A DNA stretch of 12,879 nt from an uncultured bacterium (GTDB taxonomy: Bacteria > Bacillota > Clostridia > Oscillospirales > Ruminococcaceae). The notes below the pieces were generated by a model. The model did no database searches and was not told the origin of the DNA. It saw only the letters and a program-made list of their open reading frames with translations. Of this stretch, positions 12,369 to 12,879 are shown one piece after another. The position numbers and the translations under genes were made by a program. The stretch lies in NCBI GenBank assembly GCA_905215595.1, contig CAJMQZ010000056.1, positions 1-12,879 of the forward strand, given 5' to 3'. Position 1 is the first letter of the stretch, and every line of letters begins with the position of its first letter.

Positions 12369-12879
12369 ATGGATAGTTGGTTTACCGTTGAAAAAATAGA
12401 CTGCAATACATTTGCCATCAGCGAATATAAGCACTGGGAAGAAACGCATAGTTATCTTCTATGTGGAGAGAAAATGGCTGTTTTGATTGATACAGGTTTA
12501 GGTATTTCCAATATCCGAAAAATTGTAGATACCTTAACGCAACTGCCCATTATGGTAATTACTACTCATATTCATTGGGATCACATCGGTGGGCACAAAT
12601 ATTTTAAGTTTATCGCAGTCCATGAAGCAGAAAGGGAATGGCTATCAGCTAAATTTCCTATTCCTCTGCAGGTAGTAAAACATAGTCTTATGTGTAAGCC
12701 ATGCAATTTTCCTTTAGATTTCAATATAGACCAATATCAGATTTTTCAAGGTGTCCCACAAATGCTTTTACATGACGGAGATAGCATTGATTTAGGAAAA
12801 CGCAAATTGATAGTTATTCACACACCCGGTCATTCTCCCGGACATTGTTGTTTCTATGAAGCGGATAGAAAATATCTGT
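12369..12879 (+). CDS. Metallo-beta-lactamase-fold hydrolase (3' end outside window)
   Basis: ATG 12369 opens a frame of 170 codons that runs to the window end without a stop. It has the metal-binding motif THIHWDH (66-72; His67, His69, Asp71, His72) followed by IGGH, and a third ligand in TPGHSPGH (His155 within 152-159). The strand VLIDTGLG (38-45) precedes it. This is the two-metal hydrolase fold shared by glyoxalase II, lactonases, beta-lactamases and others; the substrate cannot be told. TAGGAGTG lies about 11 bases upstream. AT-rich composition and position behind tnpV suggest cargo of the element. It could be a resistance or detoxification gene, but nothing specific points to a beta-lactamase. 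Confidence 0.85.
   Translation, partial: MDSWFTVEKIDCNTFAISEYKHWEETHSYLLCGEKMAVLIDTGLGISNIRKIVDTLTQLPIMVITTHIHWDHIGGHKYFKFIAVHEAEREWLSAKFPIPLQVVKHSLMCKPCNFPLDFNIDQYQIFQGVPQMLLHDGDSIDLGKRKLIVIHTPGHSPGHCCFYEADRKYL

Larger units (their letters stand above)
11816..12879. mobile_element. Start of an inserted transposon or integrative element (partial)
   Basis: From about 11816 the DNA is much AT-richer than the core. It begins inside a broken phosphatase gene, carries direct repeats near the edge and encodes TnpV, then a metallo-beta-lactamase-fold protein. TnpV is known from Tn4451-like and related clostridial elements. No recombinase gene is in the window, so the type (large serine recombinase or tyrosine integrase) is unresolved. 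The right end lies outside. Confidence 0.7.

Overview
The window looks like a stretch of a GC-rich gut Clostridia chromosome, most likely a Faecalibacterium-like Oscillospiraceae. This is inferred from the roughly 60% GC core, strong AGGAGG ribosome binding sites, GC-rich intrinsic terminators and the gene families present. No rRNA or other marker gene is present, so the genus is a guess. The core (about 440-11815) is flanked on both sides by AT-richer DNA that looks like the edges of two different mobile elements.

Left edge (1-438): a gene-poor, AT-rich end of an integrated element. It carries 11-bp tandem repeats like integrase arm sites, a terminator pointing left, and a near-consensus extended -10 promoter. 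It ends at a 45-bp fragment that fits positions 32-76 of a tRNA-Pro(GGG), the usual scar of integration into a tRNA gene. A tRNA terminator follows.

Core, plus strand: a type-2 glycerate 2-kinase; a two-gene unit of an SPFH/band-7 membrane protein and a small ribbon-helix-helix protein; an atypical response regulator with Asn at the phosphoacceptor position and a SARP/AfsR-type winged-helix output; then, diverging from a minus-strand O6-alkylguanine-DNA alkyltransferase, a Sir2 deacylase. Next come an unrecognised 210-aa protein (possibly degenerate GNAT), a D-2-hydroxyacid dehydrogenase of hydroxypyruvate/glyoxylate reductase type, and a BilS-like flavodoxin. The dehydrogenase and the kinase could together take hydroxypyruvate through glycerate to 2-phosphoglycerate, though they lie about 5 kb apart.

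Core, minus strand (8397-11339): two coupled cell-wall genes, a large protein with six peptidoglycan-binding repeats and an M15-like zinc peptidase with one such repeat. The large gene appears to have lost its 5' part: family-like sequence starts abruptly near 11159, beside the promoter of a divergent C-GCAxxG-C-C family gene.

Right edge (11815-12879): the C-GCAxxG-C-C gene is followed at once by the first ten or so codons of a low-molecular-weight protein tyrosine phosphatase, cut inside its active-site loop. From there composition turns AT-rich, with a second pair of 11-bp direct repeats, a tnpV gene of transposon type and the start of a metallo-beta-lactamase-fold hydrolase that runs off the window. 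The most notable points are the two element junctions, the tRNA-like outward transcript at the left edge, the truncated wall-protein gene and the non-canonical response regulator. I found no convincing wholly new multi-gene system.
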